This document shows, one piece after another, positions 11,335-21,700 of a stretch of DNA of 64,000 bases. The stretch lies in contig CM077595.1 of NCBI GenBank assembly GCA_039654915.1, forward strand, positions 91,615,501-91,679,500, read 5' to 3'. Position numbers and translations under genes: made by a program. The notes beneath the pieces are model-generated. The model worked only from the letters and a program-made list of their open reading frames with translations. It did not search any database and was not told the DNA's origin. The DNA comes from Aquilaria yunnanensis. Lineage: Eukaryota; Streptophyta; Magnoliopsida; Malvales; Thymelaeaceae. How positions within the stretch are numbered: the stretch's first letter is position 1; every line of letters starts with the position of its first letter.

Positions 11335-11795
11335 TCACGAGTATGACTCTGGTCAGGTATGGGTACACTATCGTTAAAGAGGAGGAAAATTTTCAAAATA
11401 GCTGCTAGCATGTACAGTAGTCACTACTGTAGCTTACGTCAGGAGTAGGTACGTGATTGTTGGAAGAGAAGAAAAATTTTAAAAAGTGGCAGCTATATAC
11501 AGTAATCATAACTGTATCTCATGTCAGGAGTGGGTACATTATTGGGAGGATAATTTCAAAAGCGACAGCTAGCATGTACAGTAATCGTGACTTTGGTTCA
11601 CGTCAGGAGTGAATACATTATTACCAAAAGGGGAGGAAAATTTCAAAAGTGACAGCTAGCATGTACAGTAATCGTGACTTTGGTTCACGTCAGGAGTGGA
11701 TACATTATTACCAAAAGGGGAGGAAAATTTCAAAAGTGACAGCTAGCATGTACAGTAATCGTGACTTTGATCCTCGTCTTCCACTGGCTTTGCGT
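11335..11795. repeat. ~87-bp tandem repeat between LOG and NABP-like copy 3 (outer)
   Basis: Five or so diverging units with GTCAGGAGTGGATACATTAT, GGGGAGGAAAATTTC and GACAGCTAGCATGTACAGTA. The same sequence occurs once in each gap between NABP-like copies, so the array seems to be an expansion of that intergenic segment. The nested element has a matching array at 26020-26520. Confidence 0.8.
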
Positions 11796-11817
11796 CCAGT
11801 AATGGCTTCAATGCTTT

Positions 11818-12366
11818 CTATGAATCGGTGATTTGCATCTCATCTAGCTTTCTCACAAACTGGCAAACAGGGTCGTTTAGGGTCAGATTCCCAAGATTGT
11901 AACGATCTCGTTCTTTTTGGAAAATTATCCATAATCCAACAACCTCAAATTGCACTATTCCGCAAGAATGCGCTTCAAGAACCTCTCGAATATCTTCTAG
12001 AGATTCCTTACGCAAGCCATTCTTAATGAATCTTATTCTATCATTACGATTTCTGGTGATCACTCCTGGAGAACGACATTTATTGCTGCAAATCCACCAT
12101 CCACAATTATGACAAACGCCTAGCCTCTTTGCTCTTCTTTTTTTGGCATAAGCGCTTTTACCAAAGCCGGGCATACGGGGAAAGAACGCTTCTGGAACTT
12201 CACCAGCTGAACGAACCTTAGCTTCAATTAGCCACCGCACATTATCAGGAATGCCTTTGTGCATAAATACTTTGAATCGTTCACATCTAGCTTGATAAAT
12301 CTTTTTAAGAACATTTATTGGGAAGGAAGGAAAATACTTTCGTAGGGCGGAAAGAGAAGACTCCAT
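11818..12366 (-). CDS. Flexivirus NABP-like cysteine-rich protein, copy 3 (outer)
   Basis: 182 residues from the Met aligned with the other copies (the frame stays open to 12381). Three parts are visible: an N-terminal helix-like region (MESSLSALRKYFPS...), a basic patch (GKSAYAKKRRAKRL) and a zinc-finger-like C-x2-C-x4-C-x3-C (VCHNCGWWICSNKC), followed by a DRIRFIKNGL segment and a C-terminal tail. This arrangement resembles the small cysteine-rich nucleic-acid-binding proteins at the 3' end of Betaflexiviridae genomes (Viral_NABP / Carla_C4 families), several of which suppress RNA silencing. The resemblance is my reading of motif order, not a computed match. It lies between copy 2 and LOG, all in the same sense. 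Other zinc-knuckle nucleic-acid-binding proteins are the alternative. Confidence 0.75.
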   Translation of the reverse strand: MESSLSALRKYFPSFPINVLKKIYQARCERFKVFMHKGIPDNVRWLIEAKVRSAGEVPEAFFPRMPGFGKSAYAKKRRAKRLGVCHNCGWWICSNKCRSPGVITRNRNDRIRFIKNGLRKESLEDIREVLEAHSCGIVQFEVVGLWIIFQKERDRYNLGNLTLNDPVCQFVRKLDEMQITDS

Positions 12367-12424
12367 TGATGAAGGAGACAAAGAAAGAAATTAGTGATTG
12401 TAGGAAACGAAAATAACTAACACA

Positions 12425-12432
12425 TATTTATA
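12425..12432 (-). promoter_or_regulatory. TATA-like box upstream of NABP-like copy 3 (outer)
   Basis: The minus strand reads TATAAATA in the context TTTCATCACTATAAATATG, about 59 nt before the start codon. The context matches that of copy 2 (TTTTTATCACTATAAATGCG). Confidence 0.5.
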
Positions 12433-12582
12433 GTGATGAAAGGGATAATGCGTTAATTACACTTACAGAAGCAAGTACATTATTGTCAAAAGAAAAGACA
12501 AATGACAGCTTATATGTACAGCAATCATGACTGTGGCTCTCATCTTCCACTGATTTATGTCCAGTAATGGCTTCAATGCCTT

Positions 12583-13131
12583 CTATAAGTCGGGGATTTG
12601 CTTCCCATCCAGTTTCCTTACAAACTGACAAACAGGGTCGTTTAAAGTCACATTCCCAAGATTGTAACGATCTCGTTCTTTATGGTAAGTCCTCCACAAT
12701 TTGACAATTTGACCTTGCACTTTTTCACAAGAATGCGTTTCAAGAGTTTCTCGGATATCTTCCAGAGATTCCTTACGCAGGCCATTCTTAATGAATTTTC
12801 TTTTATCTTCACGATTTGTGGAGATGTATCCTAAAGAGCGACATTTAGTATTACAATTCCATCGCCCACATTTATAACACACGCCTAGTCTCTTTGCTCA
12901 TCGCCTTTTGGCATAACGGCTTTTACCTAAACCGGGCATGCGGGGCATAAATGCATCTGGAACTTCACCCGCCAAACGGACCTTAGCTTCAATTATCCAC
13001 TGCACATTATCGGGAATGCCTTTGCGTGTAAAAACTCTGATTCTTTCACATCTAGCAAGGTAGATCTTTTTAAGGACTTTTATTGGAAGGGAAGGAAAGT
13101 ATTTTCGCAGTGCAGAAAGAGTAGAATCCAT
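12583..13131 (-). pseudogene. Flexivirus NABP-like protein, copy 2 (outer), nonsense-broken
   Basis: Same 182-codon plan as the flanking copies: MDSTLSALRKYFPSLP start, GKSRYAKRR basic patch, then the finger VCYKCGRWNCNTKC and a RKFIKNGL segment. The frame is continuous but interrupted by one TGA at about 12895-12897, inside the basic patch, where sister copies have an Arg codon (AGA). A truncated 77-residue product lacking the finger is all that could be made. The matching copy in the nested element (27340-27888) is intact. Confidence 0.78.
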
Positions 13132-13251
13132 TGATGAGAGAAGAATTTGAGAGAAGAGGGAAATGAATCAGTTATTGTAGGAGACTGGAATAACCGACTT
13201 TAGAAGTCACGGGGTATCTTATCCGCTGGTTAATTAGAAGGAAGAACACGC

Positions 13252-13258
13252 ATTTATA
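13252..13258 (-). promoter_or_regulatory. TATA-like box upstream of NABP-like copy 2 (outer)
   Basis: The minus strand reads TATAAAT in TTTATCACTATAAATGCG, about 120 nt before the start codon; same flanking bases as copy 3. Confidence 0.45.
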
Positions 13259-13420
13259 GTGATAAAAAGGGATAACCTGTCGATTAAACTTAGGGGAGCA
13301 TGTACATCTGTCAAAAGAAAATGCAAACTTCTCAAAATATAACAAACTGTATGTACAGTAATTGTGACTGTGGCTCACATCTTCCACTGGCTTTACGTCC
13401 AGTAACGGCATTAACGGCTT

Positions 13421-13969
13421 CTATGAGTCGAGGATTTGCTTGCCATCCAGTTTTCTTACAAGCTGGCAAACAGGGTCGTTTACAGTCAGATTCCCGGGAC
13501 TGTATCGTTCTCGTTCTTCATGAAAAATGCTCCATAAACCAAGAAGTTCACATTGCACAGATCCACAAGAATGTGTCTCAAGAGTCAATCGGATATCATC
13601 CAATGAGTCCTTACTCAGGCCATTCTTAATGAATCGTATTTTATCTTCTCGATTATCAGAGATCATTCCTAAAGAACGACATTTAGTATTACAAGTCCAC
13701 CGTCCACATTTATGGCAGACTTGTAACCTTTTCGCTCTTCGCTTTTTGGCATAAGAGCTTTTGCCTATACCAGGCATGTGAGACACAAATGCCTCTGGGA
13801 TTTCACCTGCCAGACGAACCTTGGCTTCGATTAACCACCGCACATCTTCAGGGATTCCTTTGTGCATCAGAACTCTTAATCGTTCACAGCGAACTTGGTA
13901 GATCTTTTTGAGAATGTTCATTGGGAGAGAAGGAAAATATTTTCGTAAGACAGAAAGAGTAGGATCCAT
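13421..13969 (-). CDS. Flexivirus NABP-like cysteine-rich protein, copy 1 (outer)
   Basis: Intact 182-residue ORF starting MDPTLSVLRKYFPSLP. The basic patch GKSSYAKKRRAKRL covers about residues 69-82. The finger has Cys 85, 88, 93 and 97 (VCHKCGRWTCNTKC), followed by EDKIRFIKNGL near 108-118. It is the first of three tandem copies in the element's sense. Upstream (about 14030-14085) is a segment with ACCGACTTAAGAGTCACGG and GTATCCGCCGCTTAACC. A diverged version of that segment precedes copy 2 (about 13190-13240), so the duplication unit included the 5' flank. No TATA box is obvious before this copy. Confidence 0.78.
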   Translation of the reverse strand: MDPTLSVLRKYFPSLPMNILKKIYQVRCERLRVLMHKGIPEDVRWLIEAKVRLAGEIPEAFVSHMPGIGKSSYAKKRRAKRLQVCHKCGRWTCNTKCRSLGMISDNREDKIRFIKNGLSKDSLDDIRLTLETHSCGSVQCELLGLWSIFHEERERYSPGNLTVNDPVCQLVRKLDGKQILDS

Positions 13970-14164
13970 TTTCTAGAGGGAAGTAAAAGAAAGAAGAGAG
14001 GAAAGAATTAGTTATTATGGGCAACTGAGAGAACCGACTTAAGAGTCACGGAGTACCGTATCCGCCGCTTAACCGGAAAAGTAGATCCTACTTTATTTTG
14101 ATGTGATAGATATTTTTTTATCTTGGATATTCCATCGAGCTAACGTCGATCCAGTCCTCGATTA

Positions 14165-14500
14165 TTGAATCCATTGTCCGCTTTTGACAAATTTTCAACG
14201 ACAATATTTCTTGATGTCTACCTTATCTTTTACCACAGCTATCTCTTATCTTGGATACTACTAGCTGACGTCAATCCTGTCCTTCCAGGTGTAGTCTCGA
14301 TTATTAAATCGATTGCCAGGCTTTTGACAATATTGTCTACTTTATATTTTTTGATATCTGCCTTATCCTTGGCTATAGCTATCTCTTATCTTGGATACTA
14401 CTAGCTGACATCAATCCTGTCCTTCCAGGTGTAGTCTCGATTATTGAATCAATTGCCAGGCTTTTGACATATTGTCTACCTTATCCTTGAATTCCTGATG
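14165..14500. repeat. ~140-bp tandem repeat upstream of NABP-like copy 1 (outer)
   Basis: Two to three units with CTTGGATACTACTAGCTGAC, TCCTTCCAGGTGTAGTCTCG and GATTGCCAGGCTTTTGACA. The same repeats lie at 28850-29210 in the nested element. Non-coding. Confidence 0.75.
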
Positions 14501-15235
14501 CGGGTTGGTCCCGCATATTAGCTGTGTATCCAGTGATAGATTGGTAAGAGCTGATGACATTGAGATCTCAGCTTATACTGCTGTAACTGTGCTGTGAATG
14601 TGATTCCTGTTTGGTCCTTGTCATGTAAAAGCCATGCATGCATGATGTGAAATGCATGAATGCAGAGCATGCGTAACTGATGTTTTTTTTTTTTGTATGG
14701 ATCTAGTTCTTTATGTCTTTGTTTTACTGGATCCTCTTTGTGATGGCCTTCTTGGACTATCATTGAATCTCTTTATGCTTCCCAGCTCTTGTCCATTGCC
14801 TCAAAAGCCCAACTCTTTTCAAAATCCCATTTTCTTGACTTGTTCTTGAATTTTGGCCTCAATTTCTTTAATGTTCGCCCGCTTCATACTTTATATCTCT
14901 TTGGGTACTCATCCCTTGTCATGGATTTCATAGCATCGAAGGCTTATCTTCCAATGTTTCTTTGCCTATTTTCTTGTGGCCGTGCCGACACTTACTTATT
15001 CCCATGTTATAGTCTGAATGATTGCTCTTCCTTGAGCTCAAGTTTTGATCCATAAAACTTGCCCCCTTGTCTATTGAGCTTCTTTGTTGGCAGTCTCCTT
15101 CTTATGCTTCGTAGGGACTACTTTGCCCCTCTGAATATGGTATTTATGTGGATAAAAGGTATCATCTCGCCTTTGATTTAACAGAAGGTCGAGCATTTCT
15201 AGACCTTTGTGATGGCACTTGATCGTAAATTTCTC
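14501..15235. other. Decayed internal region with coding-like remnants (outer)
   Basis: Shared with the nested element at 29211-29986. On the minus strand a short frame beginning MDQNLSSRKSNHSDYNMG (ATG near 15053) is preserved in part. Its counterpart in the nested element is an uninterrupted 54-residue ORF. The family is not recognised. Confidence 0.35.
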
Positions 15236-15436
15236 TTACAAGAACCACATCTTATTAAAGAAAGACTCAAGATATCTCCTCACTTTTAAGTCTACATACA
15301 TTAATGAATAATGGTTTAGCCTTAAAGAAAAACTTTCATCAATTTGCAAAGCTTGACAAAGTAATTTACGGTCTTTGTTTTTAATTAAAATATCCTGCCA
15401 TTCTTCCTTTCCAACTCGAAGACATAAACTGTGCAA
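15236..15436 (-). pseudogene. Unrecognised conserved ORF remnant (EEWQDILIKNKDRK)
   Basis: A 66-residue frame containing EEWQDILIKNKDRKLLCQAL, then DESFSLRLNHYSLMYVDLKV. The same peptide with few changes lies at 29987-30178 in the nested element, where the downstream part is frameshifted. Similarity in the peptide between the two elements suggests a once-coding segment between gag and the cargo genes. I do not recognise the family; it could be a remnant of the lost pol or of another captured gene. Confidence 0.35.
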
Positions 15437-15589
15437 GGCAATAAGGTAGAAACATGATTCACAAGGATAGCCATTTAGCTGAATGAGGATGATATCGAGA
15501 GGTAACTGTTTGAATGTTTTTTTTTTGTTGTTTTGTTGCAGTCTTTTAGCTGAATGAGAATGATATTAAGAGGTAAATATTAGGTCTGA

Positions 15590-16100
15590 GTAAAGTTAAG
15601 TTTGAAGGGTGTGAAAGAAGGGTCTTTTAATACTACTCGTGAGCAGTATTAAATAAGGTAGAAACATGATTCACAATGATACTGAATGAGGATGTTCGGT
15701 TTGAGGAAAGTTAAGTTTAAGTGGTGTGGAAGAAGGGTCTTTTAATACTACTCGTGAGCAGTATTAAATAAGGTAGAAACATGATTCACAATGATAGTCT
15801 TTTAACTAAATGAGGATGTTCGGTCTGAGGAAAGTTAAGTGTAAGTGGTGTGGAAGAAGGGTCTTTTAATACTACTCGTGAGCAGTATTAAATAAGGTAG
15901 AAACATAATTCACAATGATAGTCTTTTAGCTGAATGAGGATATTAAGTCTGAAGGAAGTTAAGTTTTAATGGTGTGAAAGAAGTGGAAACATAATTCACA
16001 ATGATAGTCTTTTAGCTGAATAAGGATATTAAGTCTGAAGGAAGTTAAGTTTTAATGGTGTGAAAGAAGGGTCTTTTAATACTACTCGTGAGCATATCTG
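15590..16100. repeat. ~120-bp tandem repeat (outer)
   Basis: Four to five units with GAATGAGGATGTTCGGTCTG, GGTGTGGAAGAAGGGTC and TAATACTACTCGTGAGCAGT. Each unit contains TAATACT...AGTATTA, which can form a short hairpin. Fewer units are present in the nested element (30200-30625). Confidence 0.8.
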
Positions 16101-16900
16101 ATTACGGTGAAAAATTCAATAGTGAAGACCTCAAACTTGCCACCTTTTTCAGAAAGTTAGACCTCATCTGTTGCCCCCCAACTATCGTAATCTTTATGTA
16201 TGCTTGGTTTAAGGGTTGCTTTTGTCTTCTAGACCGCCTTTGCAGGTTTTCAGTCTAGAATCCATAGCTCACTTTTTTTTTCTTTTTTTTCTTTTGCTCT
16301 AGTTTGAGCCCTTTTTCCTTTCTCTTTTTTTTTTTTGTTTTGTTTTGTTTTTTTTTTTGTTTCCCTTTTTTTTGTGAGCTATGGTAATGACATACTTGAT
16401 AACTCTCTTGAAGTGAGATGACTCAAGTGGCCTTGCTTGCTCGTGCTTGTTCTTAGTCCTTTTTGGTTTTGAATTTTCCCTTGTTGTCTTTTGATGGAAT
16501 GGATGAATTTCTCTTTTCGGAGTTTGTGTTGCAAAGAACTGAGATCATAGCCCTCTTGAAGTGAAATGATTCAAGTGGCCTTAGTTGCTTGTGTTTGCTC
16601 TCAGTCTCTTTTTTTTGTTTTGGATTTTCCCTTTAATGGCTTTTGATGGAAGGGAGGAACTTCTTTCCTTTGTTGGAATTTGTGTTGTGGAAAACTGAGA
16701 ATTTTTTTTTTGTATTGAGCATTTGTGAGAATTGGGAGGCCACTGAAGTCATTTAATATGAGAGCTAACTTCTTTGGAAGCTAATCTCGGACTTCTTGCA
16801 AGGATGTTGATAACCACTGTGAATTTTTTTTTAAGAGTTGGGGTGCAACATATGAAATCATTCTTGCTAGATTTAGTAGTACTTTCAAGATCACCACTAT
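16101..16900. other. T-rich internal spacer (outer)
   Basis: Contains long T runs, and two diverged copies of a segment with CTCTTGAAGTGA(G/A)ATGA and AGTGGCCTT (about 16400 and 16550). On the element's sense strand this is A-rich RNA. No gene is seen; the same region is present at 30630-31440. Confidence 0.45.
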
Positions 16901-16924
16901 CAAATCTCCCTTAACTTTTTATTT

Positions 16925-17232
16925 TCACCCACGAGTAGTATCATTTAGAAAGCAAAGTATGATGGCAATAATAGTTAGTGCAATAGCAAAGATTGAGAGA
17001 TAGAGGTAAAAATGAAATTTTTGGTAAAAAGTGGTAGAATGTGTAGGTGTAATAATTGAATTAAAAAGTGGTAGAATGCACACATAACATCTTTTTGTTG
17101 GAGAACAAAAAGAACTACCGGTTGTCAAAAAGTAAAGTGTGATGACAATAATGGATAGTATAATGGCAAAGAGTGTAAAAATGGAAAGTAGTAGAATGCA
17201 CGCATTACATCTTTTTGTTGTACCAGAAAGAA
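16925..17232 (-). pseudogene. Small hydrophobic repeat protein remnant (outer)
   Basis: The minus strand encodes two linked modules of the type TKRC..CILLLS...hydrophobic segment. In this copy the first module is broken by an early TAG and a 2-nt length difference, leaving only 67 codons open from 17128. The nested element has the complete 121-codon version (31446-31811). Function unknown. Confidence 0.4.
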
Positions 17233-17444
17233 TACTAGGTGTCCATCTAACAAAGACTACACCCTAGATTCTGGACTAAATCTAGGAAATTTTTACTATT
17301 AGATTACTTTTGCAAGCTTTCAAAGATACAAGTTTATTCAAAGGATTCCCTGTCATTCGAAAATGTATGCGGACTGTTAGGTCAGATCTGACTTGGAGCC
17401 CTTCCAAAATCAATGTAATTCCAGCTCAAAATCTTCACTTTCAA

Positions 17445-18784
17445 TTACCAATCACATCGGGCCTAGCAGCTTGACCTCGGTTTTGTTTGATTTGTAGAGG
17501 AATGGCCTCGGGACTTGACGGCTTAAGAGTAGGTTTTGAGATCGGTATAGCATTGACTTCTTGTTCTTTAATGATCACATTCACATCATCATAAAAACGA
17601 TAAGTTGGGATGAGTCTATGAGTCTTTGCAGATTCTTACGAAATTCTGAGCATTCTCGGATAGAATGACTCTTACTGTCATGAAAGTTGCACCATTCCTC
17701 ATCTTCAACTTCTTCATGTCCAAAAGAAGGCTTTCCCATGATAATCCCTTCTTTCACAAGGCATGAATATACATGCTTAAGAGGGGTTATGATATCATTG
17801 ACTGACTTTTTCATCAGCCGGTGTTCTTCTATCATATTGACTGGTTTTTCTTGATGAGGCGGCAATGGATTGTGAGTGACATTCAGTTCATCGGAAAAGT
17901 CCAACCACTTTGATTCGATTAATTGTTGGACTATACGTTTCAATGCTGTGCAATTTTCCAAGCCATGGCCTGGAACGCCATCATGATATGGGCAAGTTAT
18001 GTTGGGGTCATACCACGTTGGATATGGGGGTCCAAATGGATTTGTAGGAATTGGACGGATAAGTTGACTTTCTATGAGTTTTGGATACAACTCAGTGTAA
18101 GTCATGGGAATTGGTGCAAAAACTTCTTTTGGTCTTCATGTGGGTACTGGAGGAGTCGGAACAGGTGGCCGTAACTGATTAGGCCTGTTGAGAGGATAAT
18201 TGTTGGGCCTATTGGGAGGATAATCATTAGGCCTATTGGAAGGATAATCATTGGGCATATTGGGAGGATAGTCATTGGGCCTATTGGTAGGATAATAATT
18301 GGGCCTTTTGGCAGAATAGGATAGGCGAGGACCGGTAGCCACAGTACCTACAAGGGGAATCCCTCTTTCGCGTCCTATTTGTTGTACTTCTTCATCTTTT
18401 GTTCTGGATGGTCCTCCTCTTTTCATAGGATCACTAAAGGACTCAGCAATCTTCCCAGTCCTAATCCCATGCTCGATCCTTTTCTCCAGACATGACAACA
18501 TCGGAGAAATTAGTTGCCGAATTGCCAATGAGTTTGTCATAATATGGGTATTTCAGTGTCTGGACAAACAAAGTGACCATTTCTTTTTCTGTCATGGGTG
18601 GCTGAACTTGTGCAGCTAAGTCCCTCCACCGTTGGGCATATTCCTTGAAAGTTTCTGGCTTTTTCTTCTCCATGTTTTGGAGAGTTTGGCGATCCGGAGC
18701 CAAGTCCATAACATGTTTATAGTTGCCGATGAAGGCCTGAGCAAGGTCATTCCAAGTTTTGATGTTTCTTGGTCCCTGACTTAG
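17445..18784 (-). pseudogene. gag: gag, 3' part (outer element, separated by nested insertion)
   Basis: Continuation of the capsid/nucleocapsid gene begun at 36349-36902. It contains the Tat/Ogre-type segment ETFKEYAQRWRDLAAQVQPP, a proline/asparagine-rich stretch of N(R/M)PN(D/N)YP repeats (18170-18310), and two C-H-C nucleocapsid-like modules (CPYHDGVPGHGLENC and CNFHDSKSHSIREC). Breaks seen: a frame change near 18480-18540, a TGA at 18136-18138, and a further frame change near 17600. Gag packages element RNA into virus-like particles in the cytoplasm; this copy cannot give a full product. It ends near 17445 where protease and pol would normally follow; neither is recognisable. Confidence 0.82.
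18780..18784. repeat. Target-site duplication CTTAG (left, nested element)
   Basis: CTTAG precedes the TGTGGCAACG end at 18785 and follows the other end at 36349-36353. It lies inside the outer gag, whose reading frame resumes across the insertion, confirming that the nested element inserted into an existing copy. Confidence 0.92.
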
Positions 18785-21700
18785 TGTGGCAACGTCGGGT
18801 TTTCTGGAGTCGCCACCAATCCGTTTACCTAGGTCGATTGGTCACCTTAAAATTGGTCTGCGAGAGTTCGGGGATCGGGAGTACGGTTACGCTAAAACAA
18901 TATTGTTATAGCGCCCAAAATTGGCACCTTAGTTGATTTTAATTTTGTTTTACTTTGCTTTTAAATAATTTTCAGTTAATTTTCAAAATTAGAAATTTTA
19001 ACTGAATTAGTCGAAATGTGGATTTTTAAGTTAATTTGTATAGAATTTTATACTTCCGAACCATGGACTCTGCCGAGTCATTTGGACACGGAAGATTTTG
19101 ATTCCGAACCATGGACTCTGCCGAGTCATTTGGACACGGAATTTGGTGAAATTTTAATCCATATCGTAAAAATATGGATTTTTATCTTTTTATTTAATTT
19201 ATTTATTTTAAAAGTTAATATTTTCCAAACCGTAGATCCTGCCGGATCATCCGGATATGAAAATTAATTTAAATTTAATTATTTAATTAATTAATAAACG
19301 GTACACGCAAACTGAATTTTCCTAAATGTGATTTTTTTTATTATATTAAAACTAATTTTAGATTAACTATTAAAAAGTCTATCCAAATCTAATTATGTTT
19401 AATATTAATTCCTAAACTAATTCATAATTATCCAAACAAAACTATAAAAGGAAAACATAAGTAAAACAATGACCAATTTGTAAATCAGAACAACATTAGA
19501 GGCTCAATTAGACAAATCAAATAAATTCAGGGGTAAATTATTTATTAAAAATATTTATCTAAACTAATCACACAATTATGTTTAATATTAATTTCTTTAA
19601 GTTTATTCATACTCTTAATCAAATGAACAAACAAAAACATAAAAGAAAATAAACATTAGTGACCAAATTGTAAATCGAAACAACCTAAAAGTCTCAGATG
19701 AACAAATCAAATAAATCCAGGGAGTAAATTATTTATTAAAATCACCAATCTAACATAATCATATAATTAAACTTAATGTAAATTCCTAAGTTAATTTATG
19801 CCTTTAATTAACTAAACAAACAAACAAAAAAAAAACACAAAAAGAAAATAAGTAAATCAGCGACTAAATTATGAATCAAAACAACATTGGAGTCTCGATT
19901 AGATAAATCAAATAAATCCAGGGGTAAAACTAGAATTATGCCGAACTTATGACTTTCAGATCAAATCCGGGTCGACAACGGGTTGGTTTGCGATCTGGTT
20001 TTCATTATTTAATTTTAATTAATTTTTTTTTGTTTTGTTTGTTTTAAATAATTTCAATTAATATCCAAACCATGGATTCTAACCGAACCACCTGGATATG
20101 GACGAAGGATTGATTTCGGATTTTATTAATTACTAAGGGCGGATCTCTGAAATTTGCCATGTGTTATAAAATTGATCTCTTATTAAATCTCTTCCTAATT
20201 TCTAGATGATGAGAAAAGTAAGCATACATGAGCAATTAATTTACTAATTATTCTTATATCCTATTAATATTTTTTATTTTCAAGATGCATTATGAGATCT
20301 AAATTACAATTATAAGAACCAGAAAATATAAAAATGAATTAAACATTCCAAAATGATATGCCTATATAGATTTAATGACTTAATTTGATAGATGACAAAT
20401 TAAACAGAACAAAGAGAGAAATCAAAGAAAGTAAAATAAATAAAGAAGTAAGTAAATAAATAAATAAGTAAAAAAAAATAGATAGTCAAGTAAGTAAGTA
20501 AATAAATCAACCGATGAGTAAATAAAGAGAACAAATAAAAAGAAAACAAACAAAAAAAAAAAAAACAAAACAAAAGAGACAACATGAAGTAAAACACATA
20601 AGTCATATTTTGTATAAACTTAATAATTAAAATTAATGCAAAGCTCAAACAGACAAAATAAATAAAACAAAAGAAAAGAGAAATCAATAAAAATCCTGCT
20701 GTTAGTGACTGATCTGCGAGATAAAATGAAGTTAGTGACTCATATGAAATAAAATTAGAAGATGGAGGATTGAATAAGGGTTTTACCCAAAAAAAAAAAC
20801 TTTGACTTGGTCAAAATAAAAGATGCGTCTGGCGTCTTCGTCTTCTTCTTTTGTTCTTCCGGCGTCGGGACGATGGTGGCGCTGCAGCAAAAGGGGACGG
20901 CAGGGCGACCGAGGGGGAAGTCTAAGCGCGGCACGAAGCACGGGCGCGGCGTGGTGGAGCAAGGGAATAGCTTCAGTGGCGGTTCCATCTCCGGAACCGA
21001 GGACAGACAGGGAATCTCGACGCCGCCGGTGGCTGTGGCTGATGGACGATGGCGCACTGAGTAGCTACCTTCAGGCTTCACGAGGTCGATGAAGACGGAG
21101 CGAGCGAGGCGGCGAGCAGATGAGGGATTGCGAGAGCGAGCTACGGTCAGCGTCACCGCGTCTGCCAACTGCCGAGGGAGGCAGCAGCAACAGCAACTGA
21201 GATGGATTTATAGCCCAGCCACAGTCGCCAATCATATACCACCCAGCAGGAAATATTTTGTTCTTTCGAGCGAAAGAGATGAATCGTGGGCGTGGGCCTT
21301 GAGCTTGGAAGAGTACGCGGCGAACTTCTGAGGGAGAGGAGGAGGAAACAATTGAAGTAGGAGAAGGTGAGAGAGAGATCATCCTGGAGAGAGAGAGAGA
21401 GAGAGAGAAGAGAGTCGAGAGAAGGAAATTAGTTCTGTGTGGCCAGAGAAGATGGTTGTTTGCGAGGGAGGAAGGAAAATTGAGAGTGAAAAGCTGTTGT
21501 GAGAGAGAGAGAGGGAGAGCCTTCGGGAGAGAGAGAGCTTAGGGAGCAGGTGAGAGATCCGCTCCAGCTAGGAGCTTCCTGAGTGAGAGAGCTAAGAAGG
21601 CCCCCTGCTAAATAGAAACGAGAAGAAGAAAGGAGAAGGCTCCAGAGGGCCTCGAAGTCTCTGGAGATGAGATTTTTTTATTTTTATTATTATTTTAACT

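Noticed and set aside
20400..20687. Hydrophobic 95-residue ORF (also 34839-35126)
   Set aside because: Lies in an AAAT-rich low-complexity part of the LTR. It is identical in both LTRs only because the LTRs are nearly identical.
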